64,000 nucleotides of DNA from RYN-230 sp963793825 (GTDB lineage: Bacteria > Actinomycetota > Actinomycetes > Streptosporangiales > Streptosporangiaceae), in NCBI GenBank assembly GCA_963793825.1, contig CAWCBE010000009.1, positions 124,001-188,000 of the forward strand, written 5' to 3'. Shown here piece by piece: positions 53,277 through 60,697 of this stretch (the stretch's first letter is position 1; each line of letters starts with the position of its first letter). A program made the position numbers and the translations under genes. The notes beneath the pieces were generated by a model, which searched no databases, was not told where the DNA came from, and saw only the letters and a list, made by a program, of their open reading frames with translations.

Positions 53277-54197
53277 ATGGCACACCGGCAGGGCCGCGCG
53301 GGGCTGGTCGTCCGGGAAGACGTCGAGTCGGGGACCGCGGAGCTGCTCGGCGACCCGCACCGGCCCGGTTCCTGGACCCTGCTGGTGGACGGCACGCCCC
53401 AGTCGCACGTGGACCTGGACGACCCGGGATACCTGGACTTCGAGTACATGCGGCGGCTCGGGCACCTGGCCGACCTGGCCGCCCCGGCCGGGGATCCGTT
53501 GCGCGTGCTGCACCTCGGGGCGGGCGGCCTCACCCTGGCCCGCTACATCGCGGCGACCCGACCCGGATCCAGCCAGGTCGCGGTGGAGTCGGACGCGGCG
53601 CTAGCCGAGTTCGTCCGCCAGCGGCTGCCGCTGCCGCGCACCGGACGCCCGGCCGGGCGGCTGCGCATCCGGGTGGGGGACGCCCGGGCCGTGCTGGCCA
53701 GCGTCCGAGCCGGGTCGTTCGACCTGGTGGTGGCCGACTTGTTCCGCGGCGCGTGCACCCCCGCCCATCTGACCTCGGCCGAGTTCGACGCCCTCGCGAC
53801 CCGGGCACTGAGCCCGGGCGGGGTCTACGCGGTCAACATCGGCGACGGGCCGCCGCTGGCGCACCTGCGCGCCCGGGTCGCGACGGTCCGGTCGGTGCTG
53901 CGGCACGCCTGCCTCCTCGCCGACCCGGCCGTGCTGCGCGGCCGCCGGTTCGGCAACCTGGTGCTCGCCGCCGCGCAGCATGAGCTGCCGGTGGCGGCGC
54001 TGGCCCGGCGGGCGGCCGCCGACCCGTTCCCGGGGCGGGTGGTGGACAGCGCCGGCCTGGACCGGCTCGCTGCCGGGGCGGCGCCCATCACCGACGCGGG
54101 CAGCGTCCCGTCACCGGCCCCGCCCCGTGCGCTGTTCACCCCGGGCCAGCCGCGCGCCGGGCCCTGCTCACCGCCGCGGCCCAGACCAGGCGGCTGA
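53277..54197 (+). CDS. Spermidine synthase-like (PABS-fold) methyltransferase
   Basis: 306 residues. A class I SAM-type fold with VLHLGAGGLTLARYIAA as motif I, QVAVESDAALAEFV, RLRIRVGDARAVLASV and SFDLVVADLF. In true polyamine synthases the gatekeeper region is DGGDG/GGGDG; here the glycine loop is HLGAGGL, so this belongs to the spermidine-synthase-like fused or orphan group and polyamine synthesis is not implied. Divergent from the GNAT gene with a 61-base gap. The last 25 residues are Pro-rich and may run beyond the fold. Confidence 0.85.
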   Translation: MAHRQGRAGLVVREDVESGTAELLGDPHRPGSWTLLVDGTPQSHVDLDDPGYLDFEYMRRLGHLADLAAPAGDPLRVLHLGAGGLTLARYIAATRPGSSQVAVESDAALAEFVRQRLPLPRTGRPAGRLRIRVGDARAVLASVRAGSFDLVVADLFRGACTPAHLTSAEFDALATRALSPGGVYAVNIGDGPPLAHLRARVATVRSVLRHACLLADPAVLRGRRFGNLVLAAAQHELPVAALARRAAADPFPGRVVDSAGLDRLAAGAAPITDAGSVPSPAPPRALFTPGQPRAGPCSPPRPRPGG

Positions 54198-54353
54198 GGT
54201 CGGCCGCCGAGACCCGGGCCGCGAGGGTGAGCGGCGCCCGGAGCGAGACCACGGCCGGATCATCCTGGCCCGGCAGTTCGGCCAGCCCTGGGTGGAGATC
54301 AGCCCGTCCCGCCCGGGGCTCCGCCGGGGCCCGCCGGCCGGCCAGACCACCGT

Positions 54354-55256
54354 TCAGCCGGGCCTGTGATCATGCTGCCCAGCCGCCTCGTCCACGAGTT
54401 CGTCGAGCATGCGGTCGAGTGCGCCGAGCGCGACGGACAGATGGCCTTCCCCCTCTTCGAGATGCACCGAAGCGCCAGGGAGCTGCGACGCAAGCCATTG
54501 CCCGTGGGCGAAAGGCACCATGAGGTCGGCGCTGCCCTGCCAGATCATGACCGGGACGGAGATCTCGTCCAGGCTGAAGCCCCACGGCCTGGCAAAGGCC
54601 AGATCGTCATCGAGCCAGCCATCCACGCCGGCGCGGATTGCCTCCCGGAATTCAGCCGCCATGTCCTCGGCGAACTCGCCGGTCAGCACGGCCCGGTCGA
54701 CGTCGGGCAGCAGTGTGCTGAGCGAGGAGACAATGTCGCCGGCGGTGACATTCCTGAGCTGCTCGGCCTCCGGCAGGAGATAAGCCCGCAATTCGTCTTC
54801 ACCCTTGAGCGCCGCGGAGAACTCGATGACGTTCTCCTCCCCCATGCCGGACATCCAGTCGAGGCCCGTGGCCCCGTACGGGGCCACGCCGGCGATGACC
54901 AGCACGCCAGCCGCCGCGCCGAGCCGGGCGGCGCAGGCCAGGGCGTGCGGGCCGCCACCGGACCAGCCCGCTACCAGGCAGCGTTCGGCTCCGATGGCCG
55001 CGAGGACGGCGGCGGTGTCGTCCGCGACATCCACGACGCGGCGGCCGGGCTGGCGGCCGGAGTCCCCGTACCCGGGCCGTGACGCCGAGACCAGGCGGAG
55101 CCCGCGCGCGTGCGCAGCCCGTTCGATCGCCCGCACCGGGATGGCCGCACCGGGCGTCCCGTGGTGGAACACCAGCGGAAACCCGTCGGCGGGCCCGCTG
55201 AGCCGCATGTCGAGGCGGCGGCCGTCTGGGAGCAGAACATGATCAGAAACGTCCAT
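54354..55256 (-). CDS. Alpha/beta-hydrolase
   Basis: 300 residues. Oxyanion HHGTPG at 31-36, nucleophile Ser99 in GWSGG, acid in a WQGSADLMVPF block (usual strand-7 Asp), and His in GEGHLS near residue 276. The layout is that of small esterases/haloalkane-dehalogenase-like enzymes. The start at 55256 follows the family; 57 more bases upstream would add Cys/Arg-rich residues. Substrate unknown. Confidence 0.9.
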   Translation of the reverse strand: MDVSDHVLLPDGRRLDMRLSGPADGFPLVFHHGTPGAAIPVRAIERAAHARGLRLVSASRPGYGDSGRQPGRRVVDVADDTAAVLAAIGAERCLVAGWSGGGPHALACAARLGAAAGVLVIAGVAPYGATGLDWMSGMGEENVIEFSAALKGEDELRAYLLPEAEQLRNVTAGDIVSSLSTLLPDVDRAVLTGEFAEDMAAEFREAIRAGVDGWLDDDLAFARPWGFSLDEISVPVMIWQGSADLMVPFAHGQWLASQLPGASVHLEEGEGHLSVALGALDRMLDELVDEAAGQHDHRPG

Positions 55257-55302
55257 TCCGCCATTCTGGCATCCCCGCCTGGGGCACGGCTGGGTGGCGG
55301 CT

Positions 55303-55557
55303 TCAGCTGTCACCGGCCGGGGCCGGCCCCGTGACCCGGTCTACCCGTTCAATCGTGATCAGGTCGCCCTCGACGACGTACAGGACCCGATAGCTGCCGG
55401 CCCGCAGCCGGAGCATCTCCCCCCACCGGAACGACTCCGCCGGGCAGGGATCGGCGGCCAGGGCGTCCAGTACGGCCACCACTGCCTTCATGCCGCCGGT
55501 GTCATCCAGGAACCTGGAGGCCGTGGTGACCGCTCTCGGCGACCACTCGAGACTCAC
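55303..55557 (-). CDS. RelE/ParE-type toxin
   Basis: 84 residues from a GTG two bases after the antitoxin stop. The toxin fold is visible as SLEWSPRAVTTASRFLDD (helix 1), then RWGEMLRLRAGSYRVLYVVEGDLITIERVDRV: the central R-x-G-x-Y-R-V-x-Y strands that form the RelE active surface. Family members cut ribosome-bound mRNA or inhibit gyrase. It lies second, after its antitoxin, the usual order. Confidence 0.85.
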   Translation of the reverse strand: MSLEWSPRAVTTASRFLDDTGGMKAVVAVLDALAADPCPAESFRWGEMLRLRAGSYRVLYVVEGDLITIERVDRVTGPAPAGDS

Positions 55558-55559
55558 AC

Positions 55560-55811
55560 CTATCCGCCAAGCAGCAGCCTGCGCGCCTGCTCGTGCGGGA
55601 TGACCCCGGGCCGGCCGGCCGCCGACCACTCGAGGTAATCCTCCAGCGCGGCCGCGGTGTCAGCATCCTCCCGCGCCTGCGGGGACGCCAGCCTTTCCAG
55701 GGCACGCATGCGCCGGTACTCAGCCACCGGGACCACGACAGCGGCTTCCCCGCCCAGGTGGATCACTTCGTGCGGGCCGACACCCACGGGCCCGGCAGGC
55801 TGTGCGGTCAT
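55560..55811 (-). CDS. Antitoxin (Phd/prevent-host-death type)
   Basis: 83 residues. The N-terminal part with HLGGEAAVVVPVAEYRRMRALERL is a short DNA-binding/dimer motif of Phd/YefM-like antitoxins and the C-terminal half (EDYLEWSAAGRPGVIPHEQAR) would wrap the toxin. Start chosen at 55811. Forms an operon with the RelE-type toxin. Confidence 0.75.
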   Translation of the reverse strand: MTAQPAGPVGVGPHEVIHLGGEAAVVVPVAEYRRMRALERLASPQAREDADTAAALEDYLEWSAAGRPGVIPHEQARRLLLGG

Positions 55812-55889
55812 GCCGCCCACGGTACCGGCCCGCGCCGACAGTTCCGCGGCGATACGCCGGCGGCCCGGCGGCCCGGCTCCCCCAACGGA

Positions 55890-55931
55890 GCAACTTTGGT
55901 TGACTAGTCCGATATTGTCAACTAGAGTTGC
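55890..55931 (+). promoter_or_regulatory. Four-half-site dyad overlapping the HTH/Clp-N promoter
   Basis: A perfect extended dyad about the centre 55910/55911: GCAACT-3-GTTGAC-12-GTCAAC-3-AGTTGC. Inside it lies a promoter: -35 TTGACT (55900-55905), 17-base spacer, -10 TAGAGT (55923-55928). The gene's ATG at 55936 is only 7 bases beyond, so the mRNA would be leaderless or nearly so. A factor bound here would block RNA polymerase, consistent with autoregulation by the HTH protein. Confidence 0.75.
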
Positions 55932-55935
55932 TCAT

Positions 55936-56166
55936 ATGCACGTGATGGAGATCCCGGCGGATGCCGATCCTGCCGATGGGCTGGCCGCGGTCGCCGCGTT
56001 GCGGCGCCTGGCCGATCAGCTGGAGGACGTGGCCGTCGAGCAGGCGATGCGGGCCGGCTGGGGCTGGCCGCAGGTCGCCGAGGCGCTGGGTGTCACCCGG
56101 CAGGCAGTTCACAAGAAGCACGCCCGGCGGCTCATTGCCGCCGGCGTCACGCTGAGGAGACGGTGA
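55936..56166 (+). CDS. Small helix-turn-helix protein
   Basis: 76 residues. A helix-turn-helix with GWGWPQVAEALGVTRQAVHKKHARRL near the C-terminus, as in sigma-70 region-4-like or Xre/MarR-like small regulators. It begins 5 bases after the perfect dyad, with its start almost at the predicted transcription start. The Clp-N gene overlaps its stop, so both are co-expressed. This HTH plus Clp-N pairing is recurrent in actinobacteria. Confidence 0.85.
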   Translation: MHVMEIPADADPADGLAAVAALRRLADQLEDVAVEQAMRAGWGWPQVAEALGVTRQAVHKKHARRLIAAGVTLRRR

Positions 56167-56651
56167 TGGTGACGCGGTTCGCTGAGCACGCCCGTGCAGT
56201 CGTCAGGCAAGCAGAGAAAGAGGCTGAGACGGCGGGCTCGCCGGTGATCGAGGCCGAGCACTTGCTGCTGGCCCTGGCGTCCACGCCCGGCACGGAGGCG
56301 CACGACGTACTTGCCGCGGCCGGCCTGGGTCATGACGCGGTCAGCGCCGCCCTGGGCGAGGAGATGCGCCAGAGCCTGGCCGTAGCGGGGGTGTCCCTGC
56401 CGCCGGGCGGCCTGCCGCGGCCCAGCCGCGATCCGGCACACAAGGCGCGGCTGGGTGCCTCCAGCAAGCTGGCACTGCAGCGCGCGCTGAAGGCTACCGC
56501 GGGGCAGCGCCAGATCCGGCCCGGGCACTTGCTGCTGGGCGTGCTCGGTGCGCAGGCGGGAACGGTGCCCCGGGCCCTGGCCGTGGCGGGCGCAGATCAG
56601 GACGGACTGATCCTGCGGACCCGGCAGGCACTCGCGGTCCGCCCGGAGTGA
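56166..56651 (+). CDS. Clp N-terminal (Clp R) domain protein
   Basis: 161 residues: two Clp-N repeats, the first from MVTRFAEHARAVVRQAEKEAETAGSPVIEAEHLLLAL and the second from LGASSKLALQRALKATAGQRQIRPGHLLLGVL. No AAA+ ATPase module follows, so it cannot unfold proteins. Such free Clp-N proteins probably bind substrates or adaptors or modulate the HTH partner. The ATG at 56166 is preferred; a GTG at 56163 is in frame. Confidence 0.88.
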   Translation: MVTRFAEHARAVVRQAEKEAETAGSPVIEAEHLLLALASTPGTEAHDVLAAAGLGHDAVSAALGEEMRQSLAVAGVSLPPGGLPRPSRDPAHKARLGASSKLALQRALKATAGQRQIRPGHLLLGVLGAQAGTVPRALAVAGADQDGLILRTRQALAVRPE

Positions 56652-56701
56652 CCGGGCAAATCTGGCTGGCCTGGTGACCTGGTGCCGCGTAGGGTGCGAC
56701 C

Positions 56702-57666
56702 GTGGCCGGCCAGCTTGGATTTGGAGTGTTCCCGCTTGGTCTCGCGGGTGCCCCTGGCGGCGTAGCGTCCGGTCCTCCCGACGACTTCGGGCAGGTGCAG
56801 GCGGCCGTGGAACGGCTGCAGGGCGACGGGCCGCGGCTGCTGGTGCGCATGTACGTGAACTGGCCCGGGAGACGCGGCACGGCCCGCGCCCTGGCCGAGG
56901 TGGCCGGGCTGGCCGCTGTGCCGCTGCCCTGGGATCTGATGCTCTGCTACCGGGACAGAAAAGCGAAGCTGGGGGCGTGGGAGGACTTCGTCAGCCAGGT
57001 GGTATCCCGGTATGGCCGCCAGCTGGCCGCGGTCCAGGTGACCGGTGAAGCTAACCTCACCAGCGTCCCAGACGGAGCCGATGGTGCCTTCCCCCGGGCC
57101 GCCGAAGCGTTAGTCCGCGGCGTGCACGCGGCCGCGGCAGCCAAGCAGCGCACCGGCGCGACAGCGGCCATCGGCTTCGCCGTCGCTCCCGACGTGAACC
57201 CGGCCGTCAGCCCGTTCCGGCGGATGGTCGCGGAACTCGGCGGCCCGCGGTTCGCCGCCTCCGTCGAGTTCGCAGGCCTGGACATGTATCCCGACGTGTT
57301 CGGCCCCCGGCTGGGCCTCGATCAGCTGGACTCCGCGGTGGGCTGGCTGCTGGGCAGCTTCCGGAATCAAGCCCTGCCCCTGGCTGGCATCGGCCCAGCC
57401 GTCCCTATCCGGATCTGCGAGAACGGGTGGCCCACCGGGCCGGACCGGAGCGAGGCGCAGCAGGCGGACGTGCTGGAAACCGTGTTGCGCGCCGTCCACG
57501 CCCGGCGGGACGAACTCAATGTCACCCACTGGGAGCTATTCACCCTGCGCGACGCCGACAGCTCCAACGGCGACCCTTTCACCAGTTCGGCGTGCTGCAC
57601 GACGATTACTCCGCCAAGCCGGCCTTCGGCCGCCTCTGCGAACTGCTCGCCGAACTGCGCGGGTGA
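56702..57666 (+). pseudogene. Glycoside-hydrolase-like TIM-barrel protein, frameshifted
   Basis: About 320 residues if restored. Glycosidase-like features: RLLVRMYVNWPG near residue 47, AVQVTGEANLT (acid/base Glu near 122), VEFAGLDMYPDVFGP, RICENGWPTGPDRSEAQQADVLETVLRAV (nucleophile-like Glu). The frame shifts at about 57574-57579: adding one C restores DPFHQFGVLHDDYSAKPAFGRLCELLAELRG. The barrel fits GH families such as 1/17/39-like, but I cannot assign one. Either a real frameshift or an error. Confidence 0.75.
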
Positions 57667-57771
57667 CCGACGGTCCTGGCCCCGGCGCGGACCGCCCGCC
57701 GCTCACCGCGGGGTGACGGCCGGCCCAGCCGCTCGCCCCAGCGGGTCAGCCAAGTGGCTACCGTCCGTCCA

Positions 57772-58560
57772 CTAGCGGCCCGTGAAGCGGGCCTCGCGCC
57801 GCTCGGCGAAACTGCGTAGCCCTTCCGCCGCGTCCTGGCTACGCAGGATCCCGGGTAGCAGCGAGGCGATGTGCTCGCGCGCCGCGTCCGGGCCCTGGCC
57901 ACGTCCGACGCGCGCGTTGGCGAGCGTGCCCTGGACCCCGAGAGGCGCCTGCCGGGCGATCAGCTGGGCCAGTTCCCGCGCCCGCCCGGTGTGCGAGCCG
58001 GCCGGCACGACCTCCTGCACCAGCCCGATCCGCAGCGCCTCGGCGGCGCCGAATTCCTCCGCGGTGAGCAGGAAGCGCATCGCGTTGCCCCAGCCGAGCT
58101 GCGCGGGCGCACGGAAGGTGGCGCCGCCGAACGGCATGATCCCGCGGCCGATCTCGAGCTGGCGGAAGCGCACGTCGTCGGCGGCGACCACGATATCGGC
58201 GGCCAGGGCGAGCTCGATAGACAGGGTGTAGGCAATGCCATTGACCGCCAGCACGACCGGCTTGGGCACCGGCTCGCCCCACACCGCGAACGGGTCGAAG
58301 CGGTGCGAGCCGGCGATCGCGCCGGGGCCGGTCCTGGCCACCGCCGGGCCGACCTCGGCCAGATCCAGGCCCGCCGAGAAGTGATCGCCGTGCGCGAAGA
58401 GCACCCCGGCGCGGAGCTCATCGTCGGTGCCGAGGGTCTCGTACGCGGCGCCCAGCGCCTCGATGGTCGCGAGGTCGAAGGCATTGCGCTTCGCCTCGCG
58501 GTTGATCCCGATGAGCAGCACGTATCCATCGCGCTCGACGGTGATGGGCTCGGTCAACAT
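57772..58560 (-). CDS. Enoyl-CoA hydratase/isomerase (crotonase) family
   Basis: 262 residues. Crotonase marks: NREAKRNAFDLATI, FAHGDHFSAGLDLAEV (first oxyanion-hole part), VVLAVNGIAYTLSIELALAADIVVAADD (second), and EIGRGIMPFGGATFRAPAQLGWGNAMRFLLTAEEFGAAEALRIGLVQEVV. It hydrates or isomerises enoyl-CoA in fatty-acid or aromatic-acid breakdown. In crotonase the catalytic glutamates lie in the EIGRGIMP region; one Glu is visible. Substrate unknown. Confidence 0.93.
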   Translation of the reverse strand: MLTEPITVERDGYVLLIGINREAKRNAFDLATIEALGAAYETLGTDDELRAGVLFAHGDHFSAGLDLAEVGPAVARTGPGAIAGSHRFDPFAVWGEPVPKPVVLAVNGIAYTLSIELALAADIVVAADDVRFRQLEIGRGIMPFGGATFRAPAQLGWGNAMRFLLTAEEFGAAEALRIGLVQEVVPAGSHTGRARELAQLIARQAPLGVQGTLANARVGRGQGPDAAREHIASLLPGILRSQDAAEGLRSFAERREARFTGR

Positions 58561-59005
58561 CGCTCCCAGGCAGCCGCGGGCTATCCGTTCGACCCGACTC
58601 TACGGACTGCCGCCGTGCTAGCACGCACCTACCGGGCAAACCATCCGATCCGCCAGGGCCGCGACAGCCGGGCCGGCCGGTCATCATGGTGAAACGACGG
58701 CTGCCCACGGAACCGCGGACAACCATGATCCAGGAGCCCCATCTGGCACGGATGACTCGGCGGTGACACGGATGACTCGGCGGTGAATTGGATGATTCCC
58801 GCACCGGCGCCCGCAGGCTGGGAGGATGCCAGCCCGTGACGTCGGCCATCGGCCGGCCAGGGGCTCGCGGGATATCGAGCACGCCGGGTCAGCTCATGAC
58901 GAGGTGGAGCTGGAGGCCGCCGAGGGCGCCCGGTATGCCCCGGGACCATCTACCGGAACATCCGCGAGTACGGGCATCGTCGCCCCGGCGGGTGTCTGAC
59001 CAGGC
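58561..59005. other. Gene-free stretch with tandem repeats and a possible IS fragment
   Basis: No intact gene. A 20-bp tandem repeat is at 58747-58786. Around 58934-58996 one frame reads GTIYRNIREYGHRRPGG, which looks like part of a transposase but is too short to assign. The stretch seems to be decayed mobile DNA. Confidence 0.35.
58747..58786. repeat. 20-bp tandem repeat, two copies
   Basis: Two exact adjacent copies of cacggatgactcggcggtga, with a degenerate third (attggatgattcccg) after them. Repeated short words near an end are common in some insertion sequences. Confidence 0.85.
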
Positions 59006-59302
59006 TCAGGTCCGGGCAGATGCGGAGCGGGCGGCAGTGAGGTACCAGCAGCCACCCGTGAGATTCAGCGCCCCAAGAACCAGGAAGAAGGCTGCCCATC
59101 CGTAGACGCCGTACGAGAGGCACACGACGCCCGCGGCGGCCGCGACACTGCCACCGGCAATACGCCCGACCCCAAAGACGCGGAGGTGGCGGTACTCATA
59201 TGGCACGATCAGGCGCCGCATGCCGGTTCGCGGGGAAGGCGGGGGAGATAGCCACCATCCGCGCAGGCCTCGCGGGGCGGTGCTGTCATTGGGTGCGTTC
59301 AT
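59006..59302 (-). CDS. Small two-helix membrane protein
   Basis: 98 residues from an ATG at 59302 with AGGGGGC upstream; an ATG at 59221 (RRLIVPYEYRHLRVFG) is another possible start. Two helices: AGGSVAAAAGVVCLSYGVYG and AAFFLVLGALNLTGGCWYLTAAR. The LIVPYEYRHLR-x-F-x-x-x-RIAGG core is that of a conserved actinobacterial protein of unknown role. Confidence 0.75.
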   Translation of the reverse strand: MNAPNDSTAPRGLRGWWLSPPPSPRTGMRRLIVPYEYRHLRVFGVGRIAGGSVAAAAGVVCLSYGVYGWAAFFLVLGALNLTGGCWYLTAARSASART

Positions 59303-59713
59303 CGGGATGCCCCCTGTGGGCTGCGGCGTCGGCCATCCGATCACCTATTTAAATAGATATCACAATGATAGATGGCTCGTCAATGGTGGCGGTCCTCACG
59401 GGCGCCCGAGCCCGGAACCCGCCATCGCGGTGCTGGCCGGCCTGCTCATCCTCGGGCAGATCCCGAACGCGGCAGCAGTCGCCTGCCTCCTCTTCGTGGT
59501 TGTCGCCGGGATCGGCGCCACCCGCCTCGGCGCCCGAACGCTTCCCGCCCCACGACCACCGCGACGCCGCGCCGGCCCCCGCGCGGGGGCCGGGTCTACC
59601 CGCCGTGCCGGGCCGGTCAGCCTTCGCTTAACCGGAAGGCCGCTGCTTGGCCCACGGCCGCGGCGCAGCGCAGGTGTTTGCGCGACTTTCAGTGCCGCAT
59701 ATAGACTTAAATC
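59303..59713 (+). other. Gap with a transporter remnant and the methyltransferase promoter
   Basis: 411 bases without an intact gene. It contains the EamA-like remnant listed separately and, near 59333-59375, an AT-rich patch (ATTTAAATAGATATCACAAT) that could be a promoter or a sign of foreign DNA. Confidence 0.4.
59400..59560 (+). pseudogene. Fragment of an EamA/DMT-family transporter
   Basis: One frame reads SPEPAIAVLAGLLILGQIP then NAAAVACLLFVVVAGIGATR, the last two helices of EamA-type drug/metabolite transporters (EPAIAxLxGxxxLGE region). Upstream helices are absent and the frame continues into Pro/Arg-rich sequence, so this is a truncated relic. Confidence 0.6.
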
Positions 59714-60469
59714 GTGGCGATTTATGATGGGCTGGCCCGGCATTACGATGCCGTGACGGGAGACTCCGCTACCGAGAGCGCGTTTATCGACAGTATTATC
59801 AAACGCGCGCACGGCCAGGCCGTGACGTTGCTGGAGGTTGCCTGCGGGACTGGCGGAATTATTGCCGCCCTGGCGGGCAGATATCAGGTGAGCGGCCTCG
59901 ACATATCGCCAGGCATGCTGGCCGTGGCCCGCGAGAAACTGCCCGAGGGAACCCCGCTACACCTGGCGGACATGAGCAGCTTTAACCTGAACGTAAGATA
60001 CGATGCCATTATTTGCGTCTACCACGGGATCAACCACCTGCTCAGCTTCCCAGCTTGGGAGGGCTTTTTCGACTGCGCCTGCAGGCACCTGAACGAGGGC
60101 GGCGTGCTCGCCTTCGACACCTACACTGCCAGCAGCCTTAACCTGATGACGAAGGCCCCAAAAATAGCAGAGCAATTCGGTGAGAACTACCTTCACATGA
60201 GCGTGCGGACGAATGATGAGGTAATATTCGACTGGAATATCGAAGTGCTTGAGCTCCAGCGGGACGGCAGATACAAATCGCTCACAGAAACCATCAGGAC
60301 GGTAACATTTCCCCCGGAAATGATACGGAAATCCCTGAGTGAGAAGTTTGCCGGCATAGTCACCGTGGAAAGCGACAGCGGCGGCGCGGGAGACGACAGC
60401 GAGATCCGGACCTGGTTTGTGTGCACTAAAGCAGGAGACGCACCGCCGAATAATCCGGGCCATCGCTAG
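59714..60469 (+). CDS. Class I SAM-dependent methyltransferase
   Basis: 251 residues, GTG start. SAM-binding motif I is LLEVACGTGGIIAAL, then VSGLDISPGMLAVAREKL and LADMSSF. The C-terminal domain has beta-strands typical of small-molecule methyltransferases. The gene is clearly AT-richer and uses codons (ATA, ATT, AAA) that are rare in its neighbours, so recent acquisition is likely. It lies directly beside insertion sequences. Substrate unknown. Confidence 0.88.
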   Translation: MAIYDGLARHYDAVTGDSATESAFIDSIIKRAHGQAVTLLEVACGTGGIIAALAGRYQVSGLDISPGMLAVAREKLPEGTPLHLADMSSFNLNVRYDAIICVYHGINHLLSFPAWEGFFDCACRHLNEGGVLAFDTYTASSLNLMTKAPKIAEQFGENYLHMSVRTNDEVIFDWNIEVLELQRDGRYKSLTETIRTVTFPPEMIRKSLSEKFAGIVTVESDSGGAGDDSEIRTWFVCTKAGDAPPNNPGHR

Positions 60470-60687
60470 TGTCCCCCGCCTGAAATCCGTTGAAGATATC
60501 GGGCCAGGGAGTCCAGGATTTCCTCGGCGGTCTTCTTCCACACGAACGGCTTGGGGTCAGCGTTCCAGCCCTCGACCCAGGCGCGGATATCTTTTTCCAG
60601 GGCTTGCACGCTCTTGTGCGCACCGCGGCGGATCATCTGATCGGTCAAGAACCCGAACCACCGCTCCACCTGGTTGATCCACGATGA

Positions 60688-60697
60688 CCCGGTCGGG
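60688..60697. repeat. Target-site duplication, left copy
   Basis: CCCGGTCGGG, repeated exactly at 62135-62144 on the other side of the inserted element; the 10-bp duplication fits the IS4 group. Confidence 0.88.

Noticed and set aside
59006..59344. Longer start for the two-helix membrane protein
   Set aside because: The segment before 59302 is Pro/Gly-rich and lacks a ribosome site.
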